The notes: generated by a model not told the origin, from the sequence alone. A stretch of DNA of 48,271 bases from Olsenella sp. (GCA_022648325.1 JALCMG010000015.1:1-48271), one strand, 5' to 3'. Numbered from the stretch's first letter, positions 19,182 through 28,187 are shown. Program-made: numbers and translations.

Positions 19182-20180
19182 TTACTCACCTCTCCCAACG
19201 GAGCCGTCGGGGCAGAGAACCACATACGCGGGCGCGGTGGTTCGTGGGGCGCGGGCGTGACGAGGTCCAGGCTTAATGCCCTCCCCTGCCTTCTTTGGCA
19301 GCTCCAGGTGACGAGGCGGGGCTTTGCGAGACACCTCCTCGCCATGGGGGCGCAACGAGCCATCCTCGAAGTCAAATCGCACCCGCAAGGCGCGAGCAGT
19401 CGCCACGGTCCCCGCGTAGCCCATGGCACCCTTGAAGACCCAGTCCAGCCCTGGAACTACTCGCGACGCTGCGCGGGCAAGCGCACGATAGCCAAAGCCG
19501 GCACCAACGACGCCCGCGAGTTCTAGAGCGCGAGAGAGATCAAGGCCACGCCCATAGGCAGCGGCGATGTCAAGAGCAAGCTTTGCCTGGTTGGCAGTCA
19601 TGACGGCCATGTCGGAACCCGGGATGAGTGTCACGGCACCCACGGCGGCGTTCTCCATTGCACAACGCCTCACCAGGGAGTCAACCTCCGCTGGCCGGCA
19701 GAAGGGGAAATTGGCGGCGAGTGCCAAACCCTTGTCGGTTGCATCAACAAGCCAGGCGCCAAGCCGTGGCACAAGGGCCAAAGCATCGGCACAGGCCAGA
19801 ACCTCTAGCAAGTGGGCGGCCTCCTCCGGAAGGTCAACGTCGGGGACCTCCACTGCCGACTCGGCCACGAGGGCTACCGGCACGCCTCGCAGGACGGCAT
19901 TGCGGGTGACCGCTGCCTCTGCACTCACCTGTCCGCCACAGACAACAATCACTGCGTCCGGCGCCACATCATCTGGGGCAGTCGCACCAATCGGTCGGAC
20001 ATCAACGATTCCGGAAGCCTCCCGAGCAACAAGGGCCTCCTTTATGGCAAGAACAAGACCACGCGGCGCGTCCGAAGAGATGCGTACCCAGAGGCGCACC
20101 GTCTGAGAGCTACCGTCGCGGGCATCTTTCCCCGCTCCGGCCACCTCGAGAATCTTTCCCCATGGAATCTTGCGCGACAT
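19182..20180 (-). CDS. DUF697-like membrane-associated protein, function unknown
   Basis: A 332-aa protein without clear function. The middle (residues about 170-270) has the hydrophobic, helix-rich pattern of DUF697, a domain otherwise found beside Era-like GTPases: AAVGAVTLIPGSDMAVMTAN, QAKLALDIAAAYGRGLDL, LAGVVGAGFGYRALARAA and GAMGYAGTVATARALRVR. The first 150 residues include VLAIKEALVAREASGIVDVR and DAVIVVCGGQVSAEAAV, reminiscent of a degenerate nucleotide-binding fold with no P-loop. The C-terminal 60 residues are basic and Pro-rich. AAGGAGGAG precedes the ATG. It lies between rodA and the radical SAM pair, 2 nt from the latter. Confidence 0.7.
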   Translation of the reverse strand: MSRKIPWGKILEVAGAGKDARDGSSQTVRLWVRISSDAPRGLVLAIKEALVAREASGIVDVRPIGATAPDDVAPDAVIVVCGGQVSAEAAVTRNAVLRGVPVALVAESAVEVPDVDLPEEAAHLLEVLACADALALVPRLGAWLVDATDKGLALAANFPFCRPAEVDSLVRRCAMENAAVGAVTLIPGSDMAVMTANQAKLALDIAAAYGRGLDLSRALELAGVVGAGFGYRALARAASRVVPGLDWVFKGAMGYAGTVATARALRVRFDFEDGSLRPHGEEVSRKAPPRHLELPKKAGEGIKPGPRHARAPRTTAPAYVVLCPDGSVGRGE

Positions 20181-20204
20181 ACTCCTCCTTACGACAGGCC
20201 GCCG

Positions 20205-21422
20205 CTAGGCAGGCCTCTGCCGGTGTCTCCATACAGACTGTACCATCCCCACAGCCATGAGCTGTGCAATCATCGAGGTGGCACCATAGCTTATAAACGG
20301 CAGCGGGATGCCGGTGATGGGCATGATGCCCATACACATGCCAACCTCCTCGAGCACCTGGAAGGTCCACATAGCCGCACATCCCACGCACACTAGCTTG
20401 CCAAACATCGACTCGCAGCGCATGGCAAGAAGTATCGTAGAGAGAATCATCCACGCAAATAGGCCCAGCAGGACGACACCGCCCACAAACCCAAATTCCT
20501 CGGCGAGCAACGCGAAGACAAAGTCGGTCTGGGCCTCGGGGAGAAAACCGTTTCCCGCTTGTGTGGCACCACCAACCCCCTTGCCGAGAAGCCCACCAGA
20601 GCCAACGGCGATTTTAGCCTGTTGGAGGTTGTACCCGTTGTTTGTGGGATCGACCGAGGGGTCAACAAAGACGATGAGGCGATTGAGCTGATAGGTCTTC
20701 AAGAGATGCGGGAACCCGTCGAGCATGGAGGTCGCAATGATGACACCCGCGCCAACCACGATGAGCGCTATGGTCACAAGCACCCAGCTTCTCTTGGCGC
20801 CCGCACAAATGATGATGGTGGCGCCAAATACAAGAAGAACTAGGCCGGTCCCGAGATCCGGCTGAAGCAAGATAAGCCCAAACGGAATGAGAAGGATTGC
20901 ACAGAGACGAACGTAATCGCGCAGCGACTCGATCTTTCCGTTGTATTGGGCTCCAAGAGCGGCCATGAGATAGATGGCCACGAGCTTCGCAAGCTCGGAC
21001 GGCTGGAACGTAAGGCCAATGCCCGGGACCTTTACCCAGCCCGTGATGCCCTTTGCCGAGTAGCTAAGTCCTGGTATCTTAGGCGCAATCATGAGGATGC
21101 ATGCAATGATGAGGAGCGGGCGCGTCATGCCCTGAAGATTTCTGTAGTCATAGCGCCACACAAGAACAGCCCCCGCAAGCCCCATGGCAATGCCGAGAAG
21201 GTGCCTAGGGAAATTTGCCTCGGGGATGGTGAGCGACGCAGACCAGATGACCACTACGCCATAGACCACGAGCAGAAGCGCAGGAATGAGTTGGGAGAGG
21301 TAGAGTCTGCCAAGGGTCCTGCCGAACCGCCCCGCGTGCGAGGACGAAGACCTTGATGACCCCTTGTTGAGATGGCTGCTCGCAGAGTTGAGGAGCCCCT
21401 GTCGCCTTGTCATGTTGGTCAT
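20205..21422 (-). CDS. rodA: RodA, SEDS peptidoglycan glycosyltransferase
   Basis: Multi-pass SEDS-family peptidoglycan polymerase of the elongasome (405 aa). It follows the mreB-mreC-mreD-pbp2 genes, which identifies it as RodA rather than FtsW. Signature pieces are GWVKVPGIGLTFQPSELAKL, LLQPDLGTGLVLL with the essential Asp, YNLQQAKIAVGSGGLLGKG, FLPEAQTDFVFALLAEEFGF and ITGIPLPFISYGATSM. About ten membrane segments are visible. An unusual Ser-rich cytoplasmic N-terminal extension of about 35 residues precedes the first helix. GGAGGAAGG sits before the ATG at 21422. Confidence 0.95.
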   Translation of the reverse strand: MTNMTRRQGLLNSASSHLNKGSSRSSSSHAGRFGRTLGRLYLSQLIPALLLVVYGVVVIWSASLTIPEANFPRHLLGIAMGLAGAVLVWRYDYRNLQGMTRPLLIIACILMIAPKIPGLSYSAKGITGWVKVPGIGLTFQPSELAKLVAIYLMAALGAQYNGKIESLRDYVRLCAILLIPFGLILLQPDLGTGLVLLVFGATIIICAGAKRSWVLVTIALIVVGAGVIIATSMLDGFPHLLKTYQLNRLIVFVDPSVDPTNNGYNLQQAKIAVGSGGLLGKGVGGATQAGNGFLPEAQTDFVFALLAEEFGFVGGVVLLGLFAWMILSTILLAMRCESMFGKLVCVGCAAMWTFQVLEEVGMCMGIMPITGIPLPFISYGATSMIAQLMAVGMVQSVWRHRQRPA

Positions 21423-21437
21423 GCGCCTTCCTCCTCC

Positions 21438-23471
21438 CTACCGGTCAACGTTCGAAGAATCGAACGACTTGTCATCGGGTTGTCCGTATATAGCCCCGAT
21501 AATGTCTCGAACAACAAACATCGCCGAGGACGCGCCGGAAAGGACGCTGTCCACGTTGGCTCCCACAACATACTGCGGGTTCTCTGCCGGCACAAAGGCC
21601 ATGAACCATCCTACGGGCTCCCCCACTGACGTCTGTTCTGCCGTACCGGTCTTGCCGCAGACGGACGCGTCCAGGTTGGTCCAGTGGGTGGCCTGCGTCG
21701 CAGACTCCTTGTAGATGACGCCCGATAGACCCTGGTCCAAGAGGTCCAGGTTAGCCGAGTCCTCATCAGCGTTAATGATGACCTCGGGGCTGTAGTCGAT
21801 CACCGAACCAGAGCCAGTTGCGCTCTTGACACTCTTCAGCACGTGAGGCTTATAGATGGGGCCGCGGTTGGCTATGCCCGCATAGGCATCGACCATCTGC
21901 ATACACGTGACGAGAAGATCACCCTGGCCAATGGCCAGGTTGCAGTTGTCGCCACCCTGCCAGGTGCGCTGGTCATCGGTGGCATTCGACCAGTAGTTCC
22001 ACTTCCACTCGGCATCGGGCACGCGGCCCTCAGCCTCGCTAGGAAGGTCGATCCCCGTAAGCGACCCTAGCCCAAACTTCTTAAAGGTCTCCTGCATACC
22101 CTCAGGGTGTTCCTGATCGTAGAAAAAGCCCTTGCCAATCTCGTAGAAGACAACGTCGCAGGAGTACGTGATGCCCGTGACAAGGTTCATCTCGCCATGC
22201 CCCGACGTCCACCAGCACTTCATGGGATAGGCATCGCCAAATCCCGTCCACCAGCCGGTGCAATACCATGAGGAGCTAGCCGTAGCAATCCCGTAGCTTA
22301 GAGCCGCAAGCGTAGTGAGGGCCTTGATGATGGAGCCAGAGGGATATTGACCAGCTATTGCACGGTTCATGAGCGGGTAGTGAGCCCCCTCAGACTGAAG
22401 GGATTCCCAGTCGCTCGTTGAGATACCGCCCACAAAAATGCTCGGGTTGTAGGTGGGATAGCTCGCCATCGCAATGACCTCGCCATTCGTGCAGTCAATG
22501 GCAACGGCACTGGCTCCCGTGGCGGAATAGTTCATCTGTTTCTGATAATCGATGACCTTGAGGATGGACTCCTCCGCGGCTTTCTGAACATCGATGTCGA
22601 GCGTGAGAACCACATCCGACCCGCTTCGGGGTTCGACGTACGTGGAGTAGTCGAGGACGTTTCCGTCCGCATCGACGTAGACTGTCTGCTCTCCCGCAAC
22701 ACCTTGGAGCACGCTCTCGTACTGAAGCTCGACACCAGACTGCCCCACCGTGTCTCCAGAGCTGTAGTGCACGGCACCCTCATCGGACGAGTCGGTCGAA
22801 TTTAGCTGGTCTGAGGTGACAGTTCCCGTATAGCCTACAACATGCGCCGCAAGCGAGCCGTACGGATAGGCGCGCTGCGTTCGCTGGGCAATCGAAATTC
22901 CGGGAAAGACCGTAGGGTGCTCACCCAAGAAAGCCACGACGCGTCGGGATACGTCAACTGCAACTGAGCGCAGGTTCTGAGCGCCGCCTGAGGAGTCTCG
23001 GACTTTGCGTTTTACGGCAAGGGACGGCATGCCAATGAGGTTGCCAACGAGCGTCAGCTCGATGTCGTCATCCGCTACGTCAGCCTCGGCGAGGACCGTG
23101 AGGCTGGATCTGTTGGTGACGATCTCGTTGCCGTTGCGATCGAGAATCCTGCCACGCGGTGCGGGTACCGCAACGGTACGCGTACGGTTAGACTCCGCTT
23201 GCTGCGTGTACTCTGCCGAGGAAAGGAGCTGCATAGACCAAAGTTTGGCGAGCAGAACCGCAAAGACCCCTCCCGAGACAGCAGCCTGCCCCACGAGACG
23301 GCCTTGCATAGTTGTCTCTGCAGACGTATCGGAGCCGCCCGACGCTTTTGGACCGTTACCGCCAATGTCGAACTTGAAGTTAGTCTCCGAACGCCCAAAC
23401 ACAAGGAACACGGCAACGAGTGCCGCGGCCACAGCGACGCAGACAATGATGATTATGACAGTGAAACTCAT
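21438..23471 (-). CDS. mrdA: Penicillin-binding protein 2 (elongation transpeptidase)
   Basis: Class B PBP that cross-links peptidoglycan with RodA (677 aa). Dimerisation domain begins RTVAVPAPRGRILDRNGNEI. The transpeptidase has the active-site Ser380 in YPSGSIIK (SxxK), the second motif as SCD in TYSCDVVFYEIG (SxD rather than SxN, as in many PBP2) and K607TG in VCGKTGTAEQ. Two hydrophobic segments occur before the usual PBP start: residues about 4-25 and about 57-78, with a Gly/Ser-rich linker between. Most relatives have only the second. The mreD stop is 9 nt upstream and rodA follows. Confidence 0.94.
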   Translation of the reverse strand: MSFTVIIIIVCVAVAAALVAVFLVFGRSETNFKFDIGGNGPKASGGSDTSAETTMQGRLVGQAAVSGGVFAVLLAKLWSMQLLSSAEYTQQAESNRTRTVAVPAPRGRILDRNGNEIVTNRSSLTVLAEADVADDDIELTLVGNLIGMPSLAVKRKVRDSSGGAQNLRSVAVDVSRRVVAFLGEHPTVFPGISIAQRTQRAYPYGSLAAHVVGYTGTVTSDQLNSTDSSDEGAVHYSSGDTVGQSGVELQYESVLQGVAGEQTVYVDADGNVLDYSTYVEPRSGSDVVLTLDIDVQKAAEESILKVIDYQKQMNYSATGASAVAIDCTNGEVIAMASYPTYNPSIFVGGISTSDWESLQSEGAHYPLMNRAIAGQYPSGSIIKALTTLAALSYGIATASSSWYCTGWWTGFGDAYPMKCWWTSGHGEMNLVTGITYSCDVVFYEIGKGFFYDQEHPEGMQETFKKFGLGSLTGIDLPSEAEGRVPDAEWKWNYWSNATDDQRTWQGGDNCNLAIGQGDLLVTCMQMVDAYAGIANRGPIYKPHVLKSVKSATGSGSVIDYSPEVIINADEDSANLDLLDQGLSGVIYKESATQATHWTNLDASVCGKTGTAEQTSVGEPVGWFMAFVPAENPQYVVGANVDSVLSGASSAMFVVRDIIGAIYGQPDDKSFDSSNVDR

Positions 23472-23480
23472 GGCGCGACC

Positions 23481-24044
23481 CTAGAGGCCCCTCGTGCTGA
23501 GGTGGGACCCGCCCCCACGGCGTCTGCCACCCAGGGAGAGGCCTGATCCGCCTCCCACAGAGCGCGAGTAATACCATGCAAAGGGCAAGAAGGCAATGAT
23601 GGTAAGAAACGCCGTTGGAAGCGTGCGCAAAAGTATCACATCGAGCAGAGACGAAGACTGTCCAACCATAAGCATTGCGAGGTGGTAGATAAGTGACACT
23701 ATGAGGGCAGCAATCGAGAACTCCGCCATACTGGCAGCAAGCTCGCCTGCCATGCGGTTTCTGCCCTCCTGGCCCATGAGATAGGCGGTAGCTGCGCAGC
23801 AGCCCGCCATGAGGCCAACAGGTCCCGTTGTGGAAAGGTCAAACACGAGACCAGCGAAGAATCCCGCAAGAACTCCTCTCCTGCCACCAGCGTTAAAGGC
23901 AACGCAGGCAGTGAAAACAAGTGCAAAGTTTGCACGACCGTTGCCAATGCCAATGTTGGGGGCAAGAGCGAGCTGACAGACCATGCACACAAGAGCAAGG
24001 ATGAGGGTGTCCCGACGGTCTCTGTTTTTGTCAGCAACCCGCAT
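23481..24044 (-). CDS. mreD: MreD, rod-shape membrane protein
   Basis: Small polytopic membrane protein of the elongasome (187 aa). About five or six hydrophobic helices are visible (LILALVCMVCQLALAPNIGI, GVLAGFFAGLVFDLST, LMAGCCAATAYLMG, ALIVSLIYHLAMLMVG, LLRTLPTAFLTIIAFLPFAW). The DLSTTGPVGL-like motif after the third helix fits MreD. The C-terminal tail is Gly/Arg-rich. Identification rests on these and on its place between mreC and pbp2. GGGAGGG precedes the ATG. Confidence 0.88.
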   Translation of the reverse strand: MRVADKNRDRRDTLILALVCMVCQLALAPNIGIGNGRANFALVFTACVAFNAGGRRGVLAGFFAGLVFDLSTTGPVGLMAGCCAATAYLMGQEGRNRMAGELAASMAEFSIAALIVSLIYHLAMLMVGQSSSLLDVILLRTLPTAFLTIIAFLPFAWYYSRSVGGGSGLSLGGRRRGGGSHLSTRGL

Positions 24045-24056
24045 GACAACCCTCCC

Positions 24057-25115
24057 TTAGTTTCCCGTTTTTGTCGCATTGGACGAAGTTGTGGACTTCG
24101 TTGAAGACGTATTGTCAGACGAACCCGCACCAGAACTTGAACCTGAGCCGCTTGCGCTTGAAGAGTCTGTGGCCGAATCTTCCGAGGTGCTCGTAGAGCT
24201 CGAGGAGGTCTCCTGGGAATCAGCCGCCGCTACGTCCTCGGAGGTCGCAACTTGGGAATCGGTGAGCGAAGTGATGACGAGAACCTCCTCGGCGTTCTCG
24301 GTGTGTGCGTACGGCTCAACCACAATTGTGTAATACATTGAGCCGGGGTTCTTCTCAACGCTTGTGACCTTACCTAGGGGAAGTCCCTTGGGAAAGACGC
24401 CACCAAGTCCACTCGTAACCACAATGTCGCCAACCTCGACTGTCTGGTCGGTGCGAATCATGTCGAGACGAACCTCGCCCGCCGCAGAGCCATTGAGCAT
24501 GCCCTGTGCCCTGCTCGACTGAACCATAGCGGAGATGCTCGAAGACTCATCGGTCACAAGGAGTACCGTCGAGGACGTCGCTCCACATGCGACAGTCTGC
24601 CCAATAACGCCTGAGGACGAAGTCACCGCCATGCCAACGGAAAGGCCGGAGGAGGTGCCCTTGTCAATGGTGACGGTCGAAGACCAGGAGTCGCTGGAGC
24701 CCGAGATAATGTGAGCGGCCGTGGACTGAAGGTCATAGGTGTTCTGCAGGTCTAGCAGGCCCTGCAGACGCGTTGCCGTCTGTTCCGCCTCCTCGAGCTC
24801 GGCATTCCTGCTGCGAAGCTCGTCGTTCTCGGCCTGGAGCTCTGAAAGCGTTGCCTGATCGGCCGTAAGGTTAGAGAAGATATTTCCCAGACCCTGGAAC
24901 GGCATTGAGATGGCAGAGCCCACAAGACGCACCGGCGCGGTGATCGTTTGGAAGGCACCACGAACCGCACCCAACGGCCCGGAATCACCCGTACGCACCC
25001 CTACGGTGAAGAGCGCTATCGAGATGACGAGGCACACGACAAGCTCGCGCCCACCCGTGCCCTGGTTGTTATTTCCCAGCCCCGAAGCCGGGGCTCTGTT
25101 ACTCCTGAGCGGCAC
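24057..25115 (-). CDS. mreC: MreC, rod-shape scaffold protein
   Basis: Extracytoplasmic scaffold of the elongasome (352 aa) linking PBP2, RodA and MreD. One N-terminal TM (VVCLVISIALFTVGVRTG), a coiled coil (ADQATLSELQAENDELRSRN), then the beta-barrel domain with SWSSTVTIDKGTSSGLSVGM and VVTSGLGGVFPKGLPLGKV. After the conserved domain a tail of about 70 residues is almost only Ser, Thr, Asp, Gly and Ala. The GTG start is 2 nt after the mreB stop with only a weak ribosome binding site, implying coupling. Confidence 0.94.
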   Translation of the reverse strand: MPLRSNRAPASGLGNNNQGTGGRELVVCLVISIALFTVGVRTGDSGPLGAVRGAFQTITAPVRLVGSAISMPFQGLGNIFSNLTADQATLSELQAENDELRSRNAELEEAEQTATRLQGLLDLQNTYDLQSTAAHIISGSSDSWSSTVTIDKGTSSGLSVGMAVTSSSGVIGQTVACGATSSTVLLVTDESSSISAMVQSSRAQGMLNGSAAGEVRLDMIRTDQTVEVGDIVVTSGLGGVFPKGLPLGKVTSVEKNPGSMYYTIVVEPYAHTENAEEVLVITSLTDSQVATSEDVAAADSQETSSSSTSTSEDSATDSSSASGSGSSSGAGSSDNTSSTKSTTSSNATKTGN

Positions 25116-25117
25116 GC

Positions 25118-26161
25118 CTACTGTCCCGTACTCTGGACAAACCCACCAGAAAGCGCGTTGGCCTCAAGAACCTTGGCGCAGCCCGTTACGACGTTCTCGA
25201 GTGCCGTAGGACTCACGTTGACGGGAACGCCCGTCTCTTCGCGAAGGCGCTGGTCAAGGCCCCGGAGAAGACCGCCGCCTCCGGTGAGCAGGATACCGTA
25301 GAACATGAGGTCAGAGGCAAGATCAGGCGGCGTCACGTCAAGCGCATCCTTGACGGCCTTTGTGACTTCGTCAAGCGGGCGATCCAGGGCACGACGGATC
25401 TCCTCGCTCTCGATGCGGACCGTCTTGGGAAGGCCGCTCATGACGTCACGACCATTGACCTCAACGTCAAGCTCCTCCGCAAGTGGCGCGGCCGAACCGA
25501 CCTTAATCTTAATGTCCTCCGCCGTACGCTCGCCAATCGAGAGGTTGTAGGCATCCCGCACATGCTCAAGGATGGTCTGGTCGAACTCGTCACCAGCCGT
25601 GCGGATGGACTGGGAGACTACGATGCCTCCCATGGAGATGACGGCGACCTCGGTGGTGCCACCGCCAATGTCCACAACCATCGAACCCGTGGGATCCTCA
25701 ATTGGAAGATCGGCACCGATAGCGGCAGCCATAGGCTCTTCGATGAGGTATGCCTGACGTGCACCAGCCTGGATCGTTGCCTCAAATACCGCGCGCTTCT
25801 CGACGGAGGTAACGCCAGACGGGACACACACAACCACCCGTGGACGCGGAGACCACGGGTACCGGCGCTCTCGTGCCTTCTCGATAAAGTACCGAAGCAT
25901 AACTTCAGTAACATCGAAGTCGGCGATGACGCCATCCTTGAGTGGCCTCTCGGCAATGATGGAGCCAGGCGTGCGGCCAATCATGCGCTTTGCATCGGCG
26001 CCAACGGCAAGGACACGGCTCTCACTCTTGTCGATGGCGACGACCGAGGGCTCGTTGATGACGATGCCCTGGCCTCGGACAGCCACGAGCGTGTTGGCAG
26101 TCCCCAGGTCAATGGCCAGGTCGCCACCATATTCGCCGAACAATGAGTCGAAGATCGACAT
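25118..26161 (-). CDS. mreB: MreB, actin-like cell-shape protein
   Basis: Bacterial actin that positions cell-wall elongation at the membrane (347 aa). Motifs: phosphate 1 IDLGTANTLVAV, the long conserved RPRVVVCVPSGVTSVEKRAV, IEEPMAAAIGADLPIEDPTG, phosphate 2 VVDIGGGTTEVAVISMGGIV and the adenosine region LTGGGGLLRGLD. The ATG at 26161 was chosen (AAGGA upstream, MSIFDSLFGEYGGDLAIDL); an upstream in-frame start would add 13 non-conserved residues. Presence of mreBCD predicts a rod or short-rod cell. Confidence 0.96.
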   Translation of the reverse strand: MSIFDSLFGEYGGDLAIDLGTANTLVAVRGQGIVINEPSVVAIDKSESRVLAVGADAKRMIGRTPGSIIAERPLKDGVIADFDVTEVMLRYFIEKARERRYPWSPRPRVVVCVPSGVTSVEKRAVFEATIQAGARQAYLIEEPMAAAIGADLPIEDPTGSMVVDIGGGTTEVAVISMGGIVVSQSIRTAGDEFDQTILEHVRDAYNLSIGERTAEDIKIKVGSAAPLAEELDVEVNGRDVMSGLPKTVRIESEEIRRALDRPLDEVTKAVKDALDVTPPDLASDLMFYGILLTGGGGLLRGLDQRLREETGVPVNVSPTALENVVTGCAKVLEANALSGGFVQSTGQ

Positions 26162-26178
26162 AGCTTCCTTATCCTGTC

Positions 26179-26199
26179 TGCGCACCCGACCGGTGCGCA
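26179..26199 (-). promoter_or_regulatory. Leader hairpin before mreB
   Basis: A perfect 8-bp inverted repeat, TGCGCACC/GGTGCGCA with a 5-nt loop, lies between the TPR gene stop and the mreB ribosome binding site. No T-tract follows on the minus strand, so it is not a standard terminator. It could be a processing or protein-binding site. Confidence 0.4.
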
Positions 26200-26221
26200 C
26201 GTTATGTGGTGCGAAAAGTTC

Positions 26222-27586
26222 CTAACCCTGCGAAGCGGTGCCCGTGGTGGTCGTAGTGGTTCCAGTGGTCGACGTGGTGTCGGACGAGGTAGCGTTCGTC
26301 GACGCGGCGGATGCTGCGTCGCTCGTCACGCTGGTCACCTTCCAGGATATGCCATCGCGTACAAGCGAGATGGTGTATGTCTGAGTGTCGCCTGTGGGAA
26401 GTGCCGCCGTAACCGTAACCGTGGAGTCAGTCATGCTCCTCTCAACATCGGTGGACTTGATCGATGCCCCCGAAGGAACAGTGGCCTCGATGGTCTCGGC
26501 CTCAGAAGCGGGCACAGAGGCAGAGAGGAAGCTGCCAAGGTCCTCACCTGAGGTCTTGGCATCAAAGAGCTGCTCGACGACAGCCTCCTGCGTGGGCCAA
26601 CCGTAACCACGGTAATAGGCATACCCAGCGGCGCCCAACGCTACCACGAGGACGATAAGGATGGTGATGAAGATCTTGACGCCGCGATGGTTGTGCTTGC
26701 GGCGAATTTTCCGCTCCTTCTTATCCTGCTCGACAAGGTCCTCCTCGGAGACGGAGAAGAAGCCAGTATCATCGGCGGAGGGCATGAGCTCGCCTGAGGC
26801 ACCCGTGGGGTCAAGAGGATCGTACCCGCCTCCATAGCCGGCCGCAGCGAGGAGCGCATCCGTGTCGGAGGGACGCTTCTTGCTGGCTATTGCGGCCATT
26901 GCCTTTCGAGCGGCATCGTAGGAGGCCTGCGCCTCGGGAGAAAGCACAAGGGTGCCGTCGGCAGTGGCGTGATCGAAGGCATCAACTGCCTCGGACATAC
27001 GGTTTGCCGCAACATAGGCCAACCCGAGGTTGCAATAGATCTGGTTCTGGCTCTGAAGGGGGGCCGAGAAGTCTAGCGCAGTGCGGTAAGCCTCGACCGC
27101 ATCGACTGGCCGGCCAAGCTGCATGAAGCAGCCGCCCAAATCGCAGAGAGCGGAGGACGGGTTAGGGTTGGACTCGTCAATAGCCGCATTCCTGTAGGCA
27201 ATACCAGCATTCCGAGGGTCACCAAGGCGCTCGTATGCAGTACCAAGTGCCATGTGAGCCTTGTACGGAGTTGCATAGGATGTGTCGGAGATGACCTTTG
27301 TCAGAGCGGTAACCGCCTCCGCGGGATGGCCGGCAGCGAGAAGGGCGCGTCCGCGGTTACACGAGAGTGGTCCTACCTTGCCATAGGAGGCATCACGAAG
27401 GGCGCTCTCGTATGCGGCCGCAGCAGCCTCATACTGCCCGAGCTTCATGTAGGAATTCCCCACGAGGTGGTCGATGGGACCGGAGACCTCACCAGGGTTC
27501 TTGGCCTGAGAGAGCCTGTCGATCGCCGTAAGCCAGTCACCTTGCTGATAGGCGGACTTGCCCGCTTCGTATGCCTGTTGATTCAC
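26222..27586 (-). CDS. TPR-repeat protein with a single membrane anchor
   Basis: A 454-aa protein not known to me as a named gene. The N-terminal half consists of tetratricopeptide repeats (AYEAGKSAYQQGDWLTAIDR, VGNSYMKLGQYEAAAAAYES, GCFMQLGRPVDAVEAYRTAL, LGLAYVAANRMSEAVDAFDH). An acidic then basic stretch (KKERKIRRKHNH) leads to one TM (IFITILIVLVVALGAAGYAY). An exported C-terminal domain and a Thr/Ser-rich tail follow. Positive charge before the TM places the TPRs in the cytoplasm. The GTG start has GAGGGGG upstream. Being 60 nt upstream of mreB, it could recruit partners to the elongasome; that is inference. Confidence 0.85.
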   Translation of the reverse strand: MNQQAYEAGKSAYQQGDWLTAIDRLSQAKNPGEVSGPIDHLVGNSYMKLGQYEAAAAAYESALRDASYGKVGPLSCNRGRALLAAGHPAEAVTALTKVISDTSYATPYKAHMALGTAYERLGDPRNAGIAYRNAAIDESNPNPSSALCDLGGCFMQLGRPVDAVEAYRTALDFSAPLQSQNQIYCNLGLAYVAANRMSEAVDAFDHATADGTLVLSPEAQASYDAARKAMAAIASKKRPSDTDALLAAAGYGGGYDPLDPTGASGELMPSADDTGFFSVSEEDLVEQDKKERKIRRKHNHRGVKIFITILIVLVVALGAAGYAYYRGYGWPTQEAVVEQLFDAKTSGEDLGSFLSASVPASEAETIEATVPSGASIKSTDVERSMTDSTVTVTAALPTGDTQTYTISLVRDGISWKVTSVTSDAASAASTNATSSDTTSTTGTTTTTTGTASQG

Positions 27587-27619
27587 GTGAGACCCCCTCG
27601 CTAAAGTACCGGCAGAACA

Positions 27620-28114
27620 CTACGCACGGTGCTCGATCGTAATCGAGTTGATGACATCGCCCTTGCGCAGGGCGGTAATGGTGTCGAACCCCTCAATGGT
27701 CTGCCCAAAAACGGTGTAGCCCTTGTCTAGGAAGTGCTGTGGGCCAAGGCAGAAGTAGAACTGAGAACCCGCAGAGTTGGGGTCGGATGCACGAGCCATG
27801 GCCAGCGCGCCATCCTCATGGCTATTTCGAGGGTTAGTGGTGTACTCCTCGTGGATGCAGTAGCCAGGACTACCCGTGCCATTGCCAGCGGGGTCTCCAC
27901 CCTGAATCACAAAGTTTGGCTCGTAGCGATGAAACGTGAGCCCGTCGTAGAAGCCCTTCTCGGCAAGCTCGCAGAAGTTGGCAACATGAATGGGAGCCCC
28001 CTCGCCGTCAAGTCGCACAACGATGGTGCCCTTGCTGGTATCGAACACCGCAACTTCGTCGCCCTGCACCTTATATGCAGGAGTGTAGAGCGGCTTAGAA
28101 CCAAAGAGACCCAT
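27620..28114 (-). CDS. Cyclophilin-type peptidyl-prolyl isomerase
   Basis: Cyclophilin of 164 aa, catalysing cis/trans isomerisation of prolyl bonds. Core motifs: FYDGLTFHRYEPNFVIQGGD (catalytic Arg in FHR), GNGTGSPGY, LAMARASDPNSAGSQFYFCL and GYTVFGQTIEGFDTI. There is no signal peptide, so it is cytoplasmic. The ATG at 28114 has GGAGGGGG just upstream; an earlier in-frame start lacks one. It lies 33 nt before the TPR gene and shares its direction. Confidence 0.93.
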   Translation of the reverse strand: MGLFGSKPLYTPAYKVQGDEVAVFDTSKGTIVVRLDGEGAPIHVANFCELAEKGFYDGLTFHRYEPNFVIQGGDPAGNGTGSPGYCIHEEYTTNPRNSHEDGALAMARASDPNSAGSQFYFCLGPQHFLDKGYTVFGQTIEGFDTITALRKGDVINSITIEHRA

Positions 28115-28187
28115 GTCCCCCTCCAATATGTCGTGCACACGACGTCTGTGAGACGCCGGCAAAGTCCTGCAATCATCTATCCATACG

